Source of the DNA: Microbacterium saccharophilum
Lineage (GTDB): Bacteria; Actinomycetota; Actinomycetes; Actinomycetales; Microbacteriaceae
Assembly (NCBI RefSeq): GCF_007992455.1
Contig: NZ_BKAH01000006.1
Location: forward strand, 62,001 to 126,000
DNA length: 64,000 bases
Direction of reading: 5' to 3'
Shown: positions 16,020 through 25,207 of the stretch, in pieces
How positions within the stretch are numbered: position 1 is the first letter of the stretch
How the letters are laid out: each line of letters starts with the position of its first letter
Program-made: the position numbers and the translations under genes
The notes under the pieces: model-generated
Database searches by the model: none
What the model was told of the DNA's origin: nothing
Seen by the model: only the letters and a program-made list of their open reading frames with translations

Positions 16020-16976
16020 GTGTCCAACACGCTCCGCCTCATCGGACGCCGGCTGCTCCAGCTGCCGTGGATGATCCTGGGCATCACCTTCCTGGTCTTC
16101 TTCGTGATGTCCTTCTCCCCGGTCGACCCGGCGCGCACCGCGCTCGGCGAGACCGCCTCGCCGGATGCGCTCGAGGCCTACCGCCAGTCGCACGGCCTCA
16201 ACGACCCGCTGTTCGTCCGGTACGTGGCTTTCCTCTTCGGCCTCCTGCGCGGCGACTTCGGCACCTACTCCGCGCGCAGCCTTCCCGTCGGCGACGAAGT
16301 GGCCCGCGCGTTCCCCGTGACGCTCTCCCTCACCTTCCTCGGCCTCCTGATCGCCGTCGCGGTCGCCTTCATCCTCGGCGTCGTCGCCGCGGTGTACCGC
16401 GACCGCTGGCCCGACCAGGTCATCCGCATCCTCGGTGTCGCGTCGCTGTCGACGCCGTCGTTCTGGCTCGCCATCCTCCTCATCCAGCTCTTCACGCTGC
16501 AGCTCGGCATCCTTCCCGCCTCCGGCCGGCTGCCCGACTTCTTCGCCGACCCGGGCGGATGGCTCGCACGCATGACGCTCCCCGCCGTCGCGCTCGCCGT
16601 CCCCGTCATCGGCCAGCTGTCCCGCGTGGTGCGCACCTCGATGGTCGAGGAGCTCGACCGCGATTACGTCCGCACGGCCCTCGGTGCCGGCATCCCCCGC
16701 CCCGTCGTCGTCGCGCGCAACGTGCTGCGCAACGCCCTCATCACCCCGGTGACCGTCCTCGGCCTCCGCGTCGGATACCTCCTCGGCGGTGCCGTCGTGA
16801 TCGAAGTCATCTTCGCGATCCCCGGCATGGGCACGCTCATCCTCAACGGCGTGACCAACAACGAACCCAACCTCGTGCAGGGAGTCACCCTCGCGGTGGC
16901 CCTGGCCTTCGTCGTGATCAACATCGTCGTCGACCTCCTGTACGTCCTGATCAATCCCCGAATCCGGGCGGTGTGA
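16020..16976 (+). CDS. ABC transporter permease (DppB/OppB type)
   Basis: The 318-residue membrane protein has an N-terminal transmembrane helix, a long periplasmic loop and five further helices. The EAA loop is RDYVRTALGAGIPRPVVVARNVLRNA (about residues 220-245), where the ATPase docks. The GTG start at 16020 follows AGGAAAGGAG. It forms the import channel with the permease domain encoded next. Confidence 0.92.
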   Translation: MSNTLRLIGRRLLQLPWMILGITFLVFFVMSFSPVDPARTALGETASPDALEAYRQSHGLNDPLFVRYVAFLFGLLRGDFGTYSARSLPVGDEVARAFPVTLSLTFLGLLIAVAVAFILGVVAAVYRDRWPDQVIRILGVASLSTPSFWLAILLIQLFTLQLGILPASGRLPDFFADPGGWLARMTLPAVALAVPVIGQLSRVVRTSMVEELDRDYVRTALGAGIPRPVVVARNVLRNALITPVTVLGLRVGYLLGGAVVIEVIFAIPGMGTLILNGVTNNEPNLVQGVTLAVALAFVVINIVVDLLYVLINPRIRAV

Positions 16977-16980
16977 CACC

Positions 16981-19050
16981 ATGCGACGCAATCTGACCCA
17001 ACGGCTCTCCCTCTCCGGTCTCCGGCTCGGGAGCCTGTCCCTCGGCTCCAAGATCTGCCTCACGATCATCGCGATCGTGGCCCTGGCGGCGATCTTCGCC
17101 CCGCTCATCGCCCCCTACGACCCGCTGGCCTCCGGGGCGCCCGTGCAGGCGCCGAGCGGCGAGCACTGGTTCGGCACCGACCGGCAGGGCCGCGACATCT
17201 TCTCCCGCCTCGTCTACGGCGGCCGCTACTCCCTGACGATCGGCCTCGGCGCGACGATCGCGGCGCTCACCGTCGCCGTCGTGCTCGGCGCGATCGCCGC
17301 CACCGCCCCGAAGTGGATCGCCGAGACGCTCATGCGCGTCATGGATGTCATCATGTCGTTCCCCGGCATCGCGCTGGCCGCCGTGTTCGTCGCCGTGTTC
17401 GGCAAGTCGCTGCCGGTGCTCGTGCTCACGATCGCCTTCCTCTACGTGCCGCAGCTGACCCGCATCGTGCGGGCCAACATCCTCGACCAGTACGGCGAGG
17501 ACTACGTCTCGGCCGTCCGCGTCATGGGCTCCTCGACCCCGCGCATCGTCATCAAGCACGTCGCCCGCAACACGATGGCCCCGGTCCTCGTGTTCGCGAC
17601 CGTGCTCGTCGCCGACGCGATCGTCTTCGAGGCGTCGCTGTCGTTCCTGCAGGCCGGCGTCCCCGACCCGGAGCCCTCCTGGGGCAACGTGATCGCCGCG
17701 GGCCGGAACCTGCTGATGAGCGGCGCCTGGTGGGCGACCTTCTTCCCGGGCCTCCTCATCATGGTCACCGTCCTGTGCCTGAACATCCTCTCCGAGGGGA
17801 TGACGGATGCCATGCTGACGCCGAAGACCCGCAAGCTCACGCTGGATGCCGCCTCGACAGAGGGGTCCGCGACCACGCGTGAGGCCACGGAGGCCCCGCA
17901 CAGCGAGGACGACTCGTTGGCGGCGAAGATCGACGGCAGCGTCCTCGACGGCGTCGAGGTGCCGGTCATCACGGTCAGCAGCCCGATCCTGAGCGCGACG
18001 ACGCGGGTCATCCCGCTCGATGAGCGCCTCGCGGCGCTCCGCGACGTCGAGCTGGCCCGCGCCGACCGCCTGGAGTACGCCGGTGACGCCGCGCCGCTCC
18101 TGGAGGTGAAGAACCTCTCCATCGCGTTCCCGCGTCACGGTGAGGTCAACGTCGTCGACAACGTCAACTTCACGGTCCGGCCGGGGGAGACGATGGCGCT
18201 GGTCGGCGAGTCCGGATGCGGCAAGTCGATCACCTCGCTGGCGATCATGGGACTGCTCGACCCGCGCGCCCAGATCAGCGGCGAGATCCTCTTCGACGGC
18301 AAGAACCTCCTGGAGATGTCGCCCAAGGAGCGCAACGCCCTCCGCGGCCACGACATCGCGATGATCTACCAGGACGCGCTCAGCTCCCTCAATCCCGCGA
18401 TGCTCATCCGCTCGCAGATGAAGCAGCTCACGTCACGGGGCGGGACACGCACCGCCGAGGATCTGCTCGAGCTCGTGGGTCTCGACCCGCAGCGCACGCT
18501 CGCGTCCTACCCGCACGAGCTCTCCGGCGGGCAGCGGCAGCGCGTGCTCATCGCGATGGCCCTGACGCGCAACCCGCGTCTCGTGATCGCCGACGAGCCG
18601 ACCACGGCGCTCGACGTGACGGTGCAGGCCCAGGTCATCGACCTGCTCAACAAGCTGCGCGACGAGCTCGGCTTCGCGATGCTCTTCGTCTCGCACGACC
18701 TCGCCCTGGTGGCGGAGCTCGCCCACCGCATCACCGTCATGTATGCCGGGCAGGTCGTCGAGCAGGGCACGACGCGGGAGCTGCTCACCCAGCCCGTGCA
18801 CGAGTACACGCGGGGCCTCCTCGGCGCCGTGCTCTCGATCGAGTCGGGCTCGGACCGCCTCCACCAGGTGCCCGGCACGGTGCCGTCGCCGCGCGACTTC
18901 CCCGCCGGCGACCGCTTCGCCCCGCGCTCGTCGATCCCCGCCCGTGGCGCCGGGGTCACCCCCGTCCGTCGCCGCATCGACGGGACGGACCACTACTACG
19001 CCGCCCACCCGGACGATGCGCCTGTCACCCCGATCGGAGCCGGACGATGA
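16981..19050 (+). CDS. Fused ABC permease-ATPase (DppC + DppD type)
   Basis: The 689-residue protein joins an OppC/DppC permease (residues about 1-285, EAA loop YVSAVRVMGSSTPRIVIKHV) to an OppD ATPase (about 370-689) through a roughly 80-residue hydrophilic linker. Walker A GESGCGKS, signature LSGGQRQR and Walker B LVIADEP are intact. The C-terminal oligopeptide-type domain is present, but its usual cysteines are missing (DRFAPRSSIP). As I recall it, a permease-ATPase fusion also occurs in SatABCD-like sialic acid transporters. Translation is coupled to the next gene by ATGA. Confidence 0.93.
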   Translation: MRRNLTQRLSLSGLRLGSLSLGSKICLTIIAIVALAAIFAPLIAPYDPLASGAPVQAPSGEHWFGTDRQGRDIFSRLVYGGRYSLTIGLGATIAALTVAVVLGAIAATAPKWIAETLMRVMDVIMSFPGIALAAVFVAVFGKSLPVLVLTIAFLYVPQLTRIVRANILDQYGEDYVSAVRVMGSSTPRIVIKHVARNTMAPVLVFATVLVADAIVFEASLSFLQAGVPDPEPSWGNVIAAGRNLLMSGAWWATFFPGLLIMVTVLCLNILSEGMTDAMLTPKTRKLTLDAASTEGSATTREATEAPHSEDDSLAAKIDGSVLDGVEVPVITVSSPILSATTRVIPLDERLAALRDVELARADRLEYAGDAAPLLEVKNLSIAFPRHGEVNVVDNVNFTVRPGETMALVGESGCGKSITSLAIMGLLDPRAQISGEILFDGKNLLEMSPKERNALRGHDIAMIYQDALSSLNPAMLIRSQMKQLTSRGGTRTAEDLLELVGLDPQRTLASYPHELSGGQRQRVLIAMALTRNPRLVIADEPTTALDVTVQAQVIDLLNKLRDELGFAMLFVSHDLALVAELAHRITVMYAGQVVEQGTTRELLTQPVHEYTRGLLGAVLSIESGSDRLHQVPGTVPSPRDFPAGDRFAPRSSIPARGAGVTPVRRRIDGTDHYYAAHPDDAPVTPIGAGR

Positions 19051-19847
19051 ACGAGACGATCATCGAGCTGGATGACGTGCACGTCCGCTACAAGACGCGC
19101 TCCTCCGGGCTCTTCGCGAAGAGCTACGTCGACGCGCTCGCCGGGGTCTCCCTGACCGTCAAGCGCGGCCAGACCCTCGGCATCGTGGGGGAGTCCGGCT
19201 CGGGCAAGTCCACCGCCGCGAAGGTGCTGGTGGGCCTCGAGCAGCCGACATCGGGTCAGGTGGTGTTCGCCGGTGAGCCGGTGCGCACGTTCACGACCCG
19301 CGTGCGCAAGCGTCTCGGCAGCATCCTGTCGGTCGTCTTCCAGGACCCCGCGACGGCGCTGAACGCCCGGATGACGATCCGCGACGCCCTGCTCGACCCC
19401 ATGCAGGTGCACCGCATCGGCTCTCCCGCGCAGCGCGACCGGCGCGTCAAGGAGCTCATCGGGCTCGTCGGCCTGCCCCAGTCGGCGCTGGACGCCCTGC
19501 CCGGTCAGCTCTCCGGCGGGCAGCGGCAGCGCGTCGCCATCGCCCGCGCCCTCGCTCTGGACCCGCAGGTCATCGTCGCCGATGAGCCGACCTCGGCGCT
19601 GGACGTCTCGGTGCGCGCGCAGATCCTCAACCTCCTCACCGACCTGAAGAACGAGCTCGGCCTCGGCATGGTCTTCATCTCGCACGACATCCAGACCGTG
19701 CGCTACCTGTCCGACGAGATCGCGGTGATGAACAAGGGCCGGGTCGTCGAGTTCGGCGACGCCGCCCGCATCTTCGAGAGCCCCGAGGATCCCTACACCC
19801 GCAGCCTGCTGGGCGCCGCGCCCTCGCTGCTGCATCCGACCCCCTGA
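19047..19847 (+). CDS. ABC transporter ATP-binding protein (DppF/OppF type)
   Basis: The 266-residue ATPase has Walker A GESGSGKS, Q-loop VFQDP, signature LSGGQRQR, Walker B VIVADEP and switch histidine SHD. The ATG at 19047 overlaps the previous stop. It pairs with the ATPase half of the fusion protein to power import. The C-terminal extension is shorter than in most OppF proteins. Confidence 0.93.
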   Translation: MNETIIELDDVHVRYKTRSSGLFAKSYVDALAGVSLTVKRGQTLGIVGESGSGKSTAAKVLVGLEQPTSGQVVFAGEPVRTFTTRVRKRLGSILSVVFQDPATALNARMTIRDALLDPMQVHRIGSPAQRDRRVKELIGLVGLPQSALDALPGQLSGGQRQRVAIARALALDPQVIVADEPTSALDVSVRAQILNLLTDLKNELGLGMVFISHDIQTVRYLSDEIAVMNKGRVVEFGDAARIFESPEDPYTRSLLGAAPSLLHPTP

Positions 19848-19870
19848 ACCCCACCGACTTGGACTTGCAC

Positions 19871-20815
19871 ATGACTTCCTCCACCGCCTCCTCCGCCGCA
19901 CGATTCTCCGGCGTGGTCCCGCCCGTCGCGACCCCGCTGAACACCGACGGCACCGTCGACCACGGGTCGCTGGCCCGCCTCGTCGACCACCTCATCGATG
20001 CCGGCTGCACGGGACTGTTCGCGCTGGGCTCGACGGGCGAGACCGCGTACTTCACCGAAACCCAGCGGGTCGAGATCGCTCGCACGATCGTCGAGACCAC
20101 GGCGGGGCGCGTCCCGATCATCGCCGGGGCCATCGAGCTGACCGCGGGCCGGATCATCGAGACCGCCCGCGCGCTCACCGCGGTCGGCGTCGACGCCATC
20201 GTCACGACGGCGCCGCTGTACACGCTCAACTCGCCCGCCGAGATCGCCGCGCACTTCCGCACCATCGCCGCCGCGATCGACGTGCCGCTCTGGGCGTACG
20301 ACGTGCCGGTCCGCGTGCACACCAAGCTCAGCCTCGCGCTGCTGATGGAGCTCGCCGCCGAGGGGGTCATCGCGGGCGTCAAGGACTCCTCCGGCGACGA
20401 CGTGGGCTTCCGCCGCCTCCTCGCCGCGAACGAGGCCGCCGGTCACCCGCTGCAGCTGCTCACCGGCCACGAGATGGTCGTCGACGCGATGCTCCTCGCC
20501 GGCGCCGACGGCGTCGTGCCGGGGTTCGCGAACGTCGAGGCCGAGGGCTACGTCCGGCTGTGGGATGCCGCGACGCGCGGCGACTGGGATGCGGCGCGCA
20601 CCGAGCAGGAGCGCATCAACGCGCTCTTCGAGGTCGTCTTCCAGCCCACCGGGCTGTCCGGTGACGCGACGGGCGTGGGCGCGTTCAAGGCGGCCATGGT
20701 CGCCCGCGGCATCATCGACCACGCCGTCATGGCGCCCGGCGTCGAGGCGCTCGACGACGCGGCCGTCGAGAAGATCCGCGCGATCCTCGACGCGCACGAC
20801 CTGCTGCCTGCGTGA
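19871..20815 (+). CDS. nanA: N-acetylneuraminate lyase / DHDPS superfamily aldolase
   Basis: The 314-residue class I aldolase has GSTGET near residue 45, the catalytic Tyr in WAYDVP and the Schiff-base Lys in AGVKDSSGD (about 165). The family includes dihydrodipicolinate synthase, KDG aldolase and sialic acid lyase. Position directly after a sialic-type transporter and before ManNAc kinase and NanE argues for cleavage of N-acetylneuraminate to ManNAc and pyruvate. The ATG at 19871 lacks a clear ribosome site; a TTG at 19859 in frame is the alternative. Confidence 0.8.
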   Translation: MTSSTASSAARFSGVVPPVATPLNTDGTVDHGSLARLVDHLIDAGCTGLFALGSTGETAYFTETQRVEIARTIVETTAGRVPIIAGAIELTAGRIIETARALTAVGVDAIVTTAPLYTLNSPAEIAAHFRTIAAAIDVPLWAYDVPVRVHTKLSLALLMELAAEGVIAGVKDSSGDDVGFRRLLAANEAAGHPLQLLTGHEMVVDAMLLAGADGVVPGFANVEAEGYVRLWDAATRGDWDAARTEQERINALFEVVFQPTGLSGDATGVGAFKAAMVARGIIDHAVMAPGVEALDDAAVEKIRAILDAHDLLPA

Positions 20816-21765
20816 TGGCCGACGTCGTCCTCGCCGTCGACATCGGGGGCACGAAGACCGCGGTCGGCCTCGCCGATGCGGATGACGTGATCCTCGACGA
20901 GATCGCCGGGCCGACACCGGGCTCCGCCGGGCCGGAGGCGATCATCGCCACCGTGCTGCAGCTGTCGGCGACGCTCCTCGACCGGATGCCGGAGGCCACC
21001 CTGCGCGGGGTGGGCATCGGCACCGCGGGGGTCGTCGACGTCGGCTCGGGGTCGATCATCTCCGCCACCGAGACGCTCGCCGGCTGGGCGGGCACCCGCC
21101 TCGCCGACGCCGTGCGCGCCGGCCTCGCGGGGAGGCTCGCCCCCGGTGCCGTCGTCCACGTGCAGAACGACGTCGACGCGCACGCCGCCGGCGAGCACCG
21201 GCACGGCGCCGCCGCCGGCGCGGACAGCGTGCTCGTCGTCGCGGTCGGCACCGGCGTGGGCGCCGGCATCATCCTCGGCGGCCGCGCTCTCCGCGGCGCG
21301 CGGCACGTCGCCGGCGAGATCGCGCACGTCCCCACCCCCGGCGCCGAGCATCTGCGCTGCCCGTGCGGGCGGCGCGGCCACCTCGAGGCCATCGGCTCCG
21401 GCATCGGGCTGTACCGCCACTACCTGTCGCTCGGCGGCGACCCCGACGAGGTCGACGCCCGCGGCGTCGCCGCCCGCGCCGCGCGCGGCGAGGCGCTCGC
21501 CGTGCGCGCCGTCCGCGACTCCGCCGCCGCCGTCGGCCGCGCCATCGCGGCCGCCGTCACCCTCCTCGACCCCGAGCGCGTCGTCATCACCGGCGGCGTG
21601 CCCGACATCGGCCACCACTGGTGGCAGCCCATGGACGACGCGTTCCGTGCCGAGGTCATCGACGCGCTCCAGACCGTCCCCCTCGTCCCCGGCACCCTCG
21701 GTCCCCACGCCCCGCTCCGCGGCGCCGCCGCCTCCGCCTGGGCCGCCCTGAAAGGAATCTCATGA
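20815..21765 (+). CDS. nanK: ROK family kinase, probable N-acetylmannosamine kinase
   Basis: The 316-residue ROK protein has the ATP phosphate motif DIGGTKTAVG at the N-terminus, GTGVGAG near residue 145 and the ROK zinc region CPCGRRGHLE, in which the usual last cysteine is replaced by histidine. It should make ManNAc-6-phosphate for NanE. The start overlaps the lyase stop (TGATG), and the end overlaps the nanE start (ATGA). Confidence 0.85.
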   Translation: MADVVLAVDIGGTKTAVGLADADDVILDEIAGPTPGSAGPEAIIATVLQLSATLLDRMPEATLRGVGIGTAGVVDVGSGSIISATETLAGWAGTRLADAVRAGLAGRLAPGAVVHVQNDVDAHAAGEHRHGAAAGADSVLVVAVGTGVGAGIILGGRALRGARHVAGEIAHVPTPGAEHLRCPCGRRGHLEAIGSGIGLYRHYLSLGGDPDEVDARGVAARAARGEALAVRAVRDSAAAVGRAIAAAVTLLDPERVVITGGVPDIGHHWWQPMDDAFRAEVIDALQTVPLVPGTLGPHAPLRGAAASAWAALKGIS

Positions 21766-22451
21766 CCGCGTCGTCCGCGACGATCATCGACCGGCTGGCC
21801 GGCGGCCTCGTCGTCTCGTGCCAGGCGTATCCCGGTGAGCCGATGCGCGACCCCCGCACGATGGCGCAGATCGCCCGCGCCGCCGTGATCGGCGGGGCCG
21901 CCGGCATCCGCCTGCAGGGGCTCGACGACATCCGGGAGGCGGCCGACCTCGACGTGCCGGTCATCGGGCTGTGGAAGGACGGGAAGGACGGCGTCTTCAT
22001 CACCCCGACCCTCGCGCACGCCCGCGCCGTCGCCGACGCCGGCGCCGACATCGTCGCGATCGACGGCACGCGCCGCCCGCGTCCCGACGGGCTCACCCTC
22101 GCCGAGACGATCGCCCAGCTCCGCGAGACCCACGACGTGCTCGTGATGGCCGACTGCGGATCGCTCCAAGACGCCCTCGCCGCGGAGGCCGCCGGAGCCG
22201 ACATCCTCGGCACCACGCTGTCCGGCTACACGGGCGAGCGTCCCAAGACGGTCGGGCCCGATCTCGAGCTCATCGCCCAGGTCCGCGCCGCCTGCACCGC
22301 CCCGATCATGGCCGAGGGCCGCATCCACTCACCCGCCGACGCCCGTGCCGCGCGGAACGCTGGAGCCGACGCCGTGTGCGTCGGAACCGCGATCACCCAC
22401 CCCGCGACGATCACCTCGTGGTTCGTCGCCGCACTCGGAGAGGACATCTGA
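21762..22451 (+). CDS. nanE: N-acylglucosamine-6-phosphate 2-epimerase
   Basis: The 229-residue TIM-barrel enzyme carries NanE signatures: LVVSCQAYPGEPM, GIRLQG, IGLWKDG, DIVAIDGTRRPRP, MADCGSL and LSGYTG. It converts ManNAc-6-phosphate to GlcNAc-6-phosphate. AAAGGAA precedes the ATG. It is the most diagnostic gene of the operon, since NanE has no other common role. Confidence 0.95.
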   Translation: MTASSATIIDRLAGGLVVSCQAYPGEPMRDPRTMAQIARAAVIGGAAGIRLQGLDDIREAADLDVPVIGLWKDGKDGVFITPTLAHARAVADAGADIVAIDGTRRPRPDGLTLAETIAQLRETHDVLVMADCGSLQDALAAEAAGADILGTTLSGYTGERPKTVGPDLELIAQVRAACTAPIMAEGRIHSPADARAARNAGADAVCVGTAITHPATITSWFVAALGEDI

Positions 22452-23236
22452 TGGAGATCATCATCGGCAGCGAGGAAGCCATCGGGGAGCGGGGCGCCGA
22501 CCTGTTCTCGGCGCTGCTCACAGCGCGACCGGACGCCGTGCTCGGGCTCGCGACCGGCTCGAGCCCGCTGCGCATCTACGACGCCCTGGCCGCCCGCGTC
22601 CGGGCCGGCGAGGTCAGCTTCGCGCAGGCGCGCGCCTTCACGCTCGACGAGTACGTCGGCCTCCCGGCCGGGCACCCGTGCAGCTACCGCCGCGTCATCG
22701 AAGACGACTTCACGTCGCACGTCGACTTCGCCCCCGGCGCCGTGCAGGGCCCCGACGGCACCGCCGCCGACCTCGCCGCCGCGTGCGCCGCGTACGAGGC
22801 CGCGATCGCCGCTGCCGGCGGCATCGACCTGCAGATCCTCGGCATCGGCACCGACGGTCACATCGGCTTCAACGAGCCCGGTTCGTCGCTCGGCTCCCGG
22901 ACGCGGGTGAAGACCCTCACGGCGCAGACCCGCCGCGACAACGCCCGTTTCTTCGGCGATGACGTCGACGCCGTGCCACGGCACTGCCTCACGCAGGGCA
23001 TCGGCACGATCCTCTCGGCGCGGCAGATCGTCCTCGTCGCAACGGGACAGGCCAAGGCCGAGGCTGTCGCGCAGATGGCGGAGGGCCCCGTGTCGGCCCT
23101 GTGGCCGGCCACCGCCCTGCAGCATCACCCCCGCGTCACGGTGCTCCTCGACGAGGCCGCCGCCTCCCGGCTGCAGCTCGCGGACTACTACCGCGACGCG
23201 TACGCCGGCCGGCATCTCGTCGCCGCGTCCCGCTGA
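22451..23236 (+). CDS. nagB: Glucosamine-6-phosphate deaminase
   Basis: The 261-residue protein has the NagB motifs LATGSSP, FTLDEYVGL, SYRRVIEDDF and GIGTDGHIGFNEPGSS. It turns glucosamine-6-phosphate into fructose-6-phosphate and ammonia, the last step before glycolysis. The start overlaps the nanE stop (TGATG). The deacetylase NagA that should precede it in the pathway is not in this operon. Confidence 0.95.
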   Translation: MEIIIGSEEAIGERGADLFSALLTARPDAVLGLATGSSPLRIYDALAARVRAGEVSFAQARAFTLDEYVGLPAGHPCSYRRVIEDDFTSHVDFAPGAVQGPDGTAADLAAACAAYEAAIAAAGGIDLQILGIGTDGHIGFNEPGSSLGSRTRVKTLTAQTRRDNARFFGDDVDAVPRHCLTQGIGTILSARQIVLVATGQAKAEAVAQMAEGPVSALWPATALQHHPRVTVLLDEAAASRLQLADYYRDAYAGRHLVAASR

Positions 23237-24186
23237 TGATCCCCCCGGTCCTGGTCAGCGCGTACGCCGCGTCGCCCGCCCACACCCACTGGGACCCGCA
23301 GCTGGAGGGCGCGCTCCTGGAAGGGCTGTGCGCCCTGCCCGGCGTCGTGGGCCTCGAGCTCCCCTGGCTGGGGGAGCTGCACCCGCATGACTCCGCCTGG
23401 CTGCGGGCGAACGTGCCCGCCGGTGCGACGCTCGCGCTCACCGGGCTGCCGTGTGTCATGCGGCGGTGCGGGGCCGATGCCGCGTACGGCATCGCCTCCG
23501 CCGACCCGGACGGACGCCGCGCCGCGATCGCGGACCTGCGTGCCCAGGCCGACGACGCGCGCCGGCTCAACGACGACGGTCGCGCGCGCGTCGCGGTCAT
23601 CGCCCTGCACACCGCGCCGCAGCTGACCGGCAGCGGCGACGCCCTCGCCGACTCCCTCGCCGAGATCGCCGGCTGGGACTGGGACGGCGCCGAACTCGTC
23701 GTGGAGCACTGCGACGCGGCCGTGCCCGGGCAGCAGCACGAGAAGGGATTCCTCCCCCTCGCGGACGAGACGGATGCCGTCACGCGCAGCGGCGCGCCCG
23801 TCGGGCTGTGGCTGAACTGGGGTCGCTCGGCCATCGAGCTGCGCGACCCCGACGCCGTCACCGCGCAGGTGCGCGCCTGCGCGGACACCGGCCTGCTCCG
23901 GGGGCTCGCGTTCTCCGGCGCCGCCGCCGTCGACGGTCCGTACGGCGCGGCGTGGGTCGACGCGCACCTTCCGCTGGCCTCCGCCGACGAGGCGTCGGCG
24001 TCGCTCCTGGACGACCGGCACGTCGCGGATGCCGTCGCCGCGGCCGGCCCCCTCGCCTGGGCGGGACTCAAGGTCAGCAGGCGCCCGTCCGACCGCACGG
24101 CGGGCGATGTCCTCCGGACGGTCGCGGCGAACCTCGCCGTCGTCGAAGCGGCGTTCGCGCAGCATCCCGGCGCACGCGGTGCCTGA
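23236..24186 (+). CDS. DUF4862 family protein
   Basis: The 316-residue protein starts MIPPVLVSAYAASPAHTHWDP and matches the DUF4862 pattern as I recall it, including GLELPWLGELHPHD and LPCVMRRCGADAAYGIAS. Alternating hydrophobic strands and helices with conserved acidic and histidine residues (VVEHCDA, GLWLNWGRSAIE) suggest a TIM-barrel enzyme acting on a sugar. No signal peptide is present. The start overlaps nagB (TGATG), so it is part of the operon. The reaction is unknown. Confidence 0.8.
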   Translation: MIPPVLVSAYAASPAHTHWDPQLEGALLEGLCALPGVVGLELPWLGELHPHDSAWLRANVPAGATLALTGLPCVMRRCGADAAYGIASADPDGRRAAIADLRAQADDARRLNDDGRARVAVIALHTAPQLTGSGDALADSLAEIAGWDWDGAELVVEHCDAAVPGQQHEKGFLPLADETDAVTRSGAPVGLWLNWGRSAIELRDPDAVTAQVRACADTGLLRGLAFSGAAAVDGPYGAAWVDAHLPLASADEASASLLDDRHVADAVAAAGPLAWAGLKVSRRPSDRTAGDVLRTVAANLAVVEAAFAQHPGARGA

Positions 24187-25108
24187 CCCGGTCGGCCCGC
24201 GGCGGGGTGCCCGTCCGCCCGTCGCGCGTGCGCTCCGGCCGGCCCTCGACGCCCTGGCCGCGGCGCTGCCGACCGCGATGACCACCCGCTCCGACCTCCT
24301 CGCCTACCGGGCCGCGGCGACCGCGCGCGGCACGACCGCCGCCGCCGTCGCGGCCCGGTGCGGCCTCTCCGCGGAGGAGCGAGACGTCCACGGCATCCCT
24401 GTCACCGTCTTCCGTGGCCGCGCCGCGCAGCCCGCGGCGCGGGTGGTGTTCCTCCACGGCGGCGGGCTCATCGCCGGCGACCGGTTCGACGGGGCCGATG
24501 TCGTCGGCCGGCACGCCGGCGCGCTGGACCTCGAGATCTGGAGCGTCGAGTATCCCCTCGCGCCCGAGCACACGTTCACGGCCATGGTCGACGCGGCGCT
24601 GACCGTCGCTGCCGCCGCCGGCGTAGACGGCACCCGGGTGCTCCTGGCGGGGCAGAGCGCGGGTGGGGGCATCGCGGCGGCCGCCGCGTGGGATGCCGCA
24701 TCCCACGGCGTCCGCATCGACGGGCAGCTGCTCGTCTGCCCCATGCTCGCCCGGGCCGACCCAGCCGCCACCGCCGCGTTCCGCGACGACCCGTCGTGGA
24801 GTGCGCAGAACAGCACGTCCGCGTGGCAGGCGGCGCTCGACGGCGACGCCGCCCTTCCAGCGGGGGAGCGGCGGGACCCCCCGGCCCTGCCGCCCGCGTA
24901 CCTGGACGCGGGTTCGGCGGAGCTCTTCCGCGACGCGATCACGGCGTACGCGACCGCCCTGTGGCGCGGTGGCAACCGCGCCGAGCTGCACGTCTGGTCG
25001 GGCGGGTTCCACGCCTTCGACTGCGCCGCCGAGGAGGCGGTCGTCTCCGCCGAGTCGCACCGGGTGCGCGGCGACTGGATCCGCCGCTGGCTCGCCGGGG
25101 AGGTCTGA
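24179..25108 (+). CDS. Alpha/beta hydrolase (HSL-like esterase)
   Basis: The 309-residue hydrolase has the oxyanion motif HGGGLIAGDR, nucleophile elbow GQSAGGG, and a C-terminal catalytic His in GGFHAFD. This is the hormone-sensitive-lipase group (alpha/beta hydrolase fold 3). The GTG at 24179 overlaps the previous stop by 8 bp; an ATG at 24278 is a shorter alternative. Context suggests it could remove O-acetyl groups from sialic acids, but that is only inference. Confidence 0.8.
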   Translation: MPDPVGPRRGARPPVARALRPALDALAAALPTAMTTRSDLLAYRAAATARGTTAAAVAARCGLSAEERDVHGIPVTVFRGRAAQPAARVVFLHGGGLIAGDRFDGADVVGRHAGALDLEIWSVEYPLAPEHTFTAMVDAALTVAAAAGVDGTRVLLAGQSAGGGIAAAAAWDAASHGVRIDGQLLVCPMLARADPAATAAFRDDPSWSAQNSTSAWQAALDGDAALPAGERRDPPALPPAYLDAGSAELFRDAITAYATALWRGGNRAELHVWSGGFHAFDCAAEEAVVSAESHRVRGDWIRRWLAGEV

Positions 25109-25139
25109 GGCGCGCGCTATCACCGCGGCGCGAGCGCCT

Positions 25140-25176
25140 CAAGCCCCCCGCGTGCCGGCGGCATCCGCGTTATGGT
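25140..25176 (+). promoter_or_regulatory. CAA(G/C)CC-class promoter
   Basis: CAAGCC (25140-25145), 25 bp, TATGGT (25171-25176). TA lies 20 bp upstream of CAA. It would start transcription about 25 bp before the acidic-protein gene. Confidence 0.65.
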
Positions 25177-25207
25177 CCTGGAACCGGACACGAGAGAGGA
25201 TGCCGCG

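Noticed and set aside
18216..19046. N-terminal extension of the OppF-type ATPase
   Set aside because: It overlaps the fused permease-ATPase gene in another frame. The coupled ATG at 19047 gives a normal-size ATPase.
16020..19847. Interpretation as a plain dipeptide/nickel transporter
   Set aside because: Possible by family, but the coupled nanE, kinase, lyase and nagB genes and the FCD-type regulator make sialic acid more likely.
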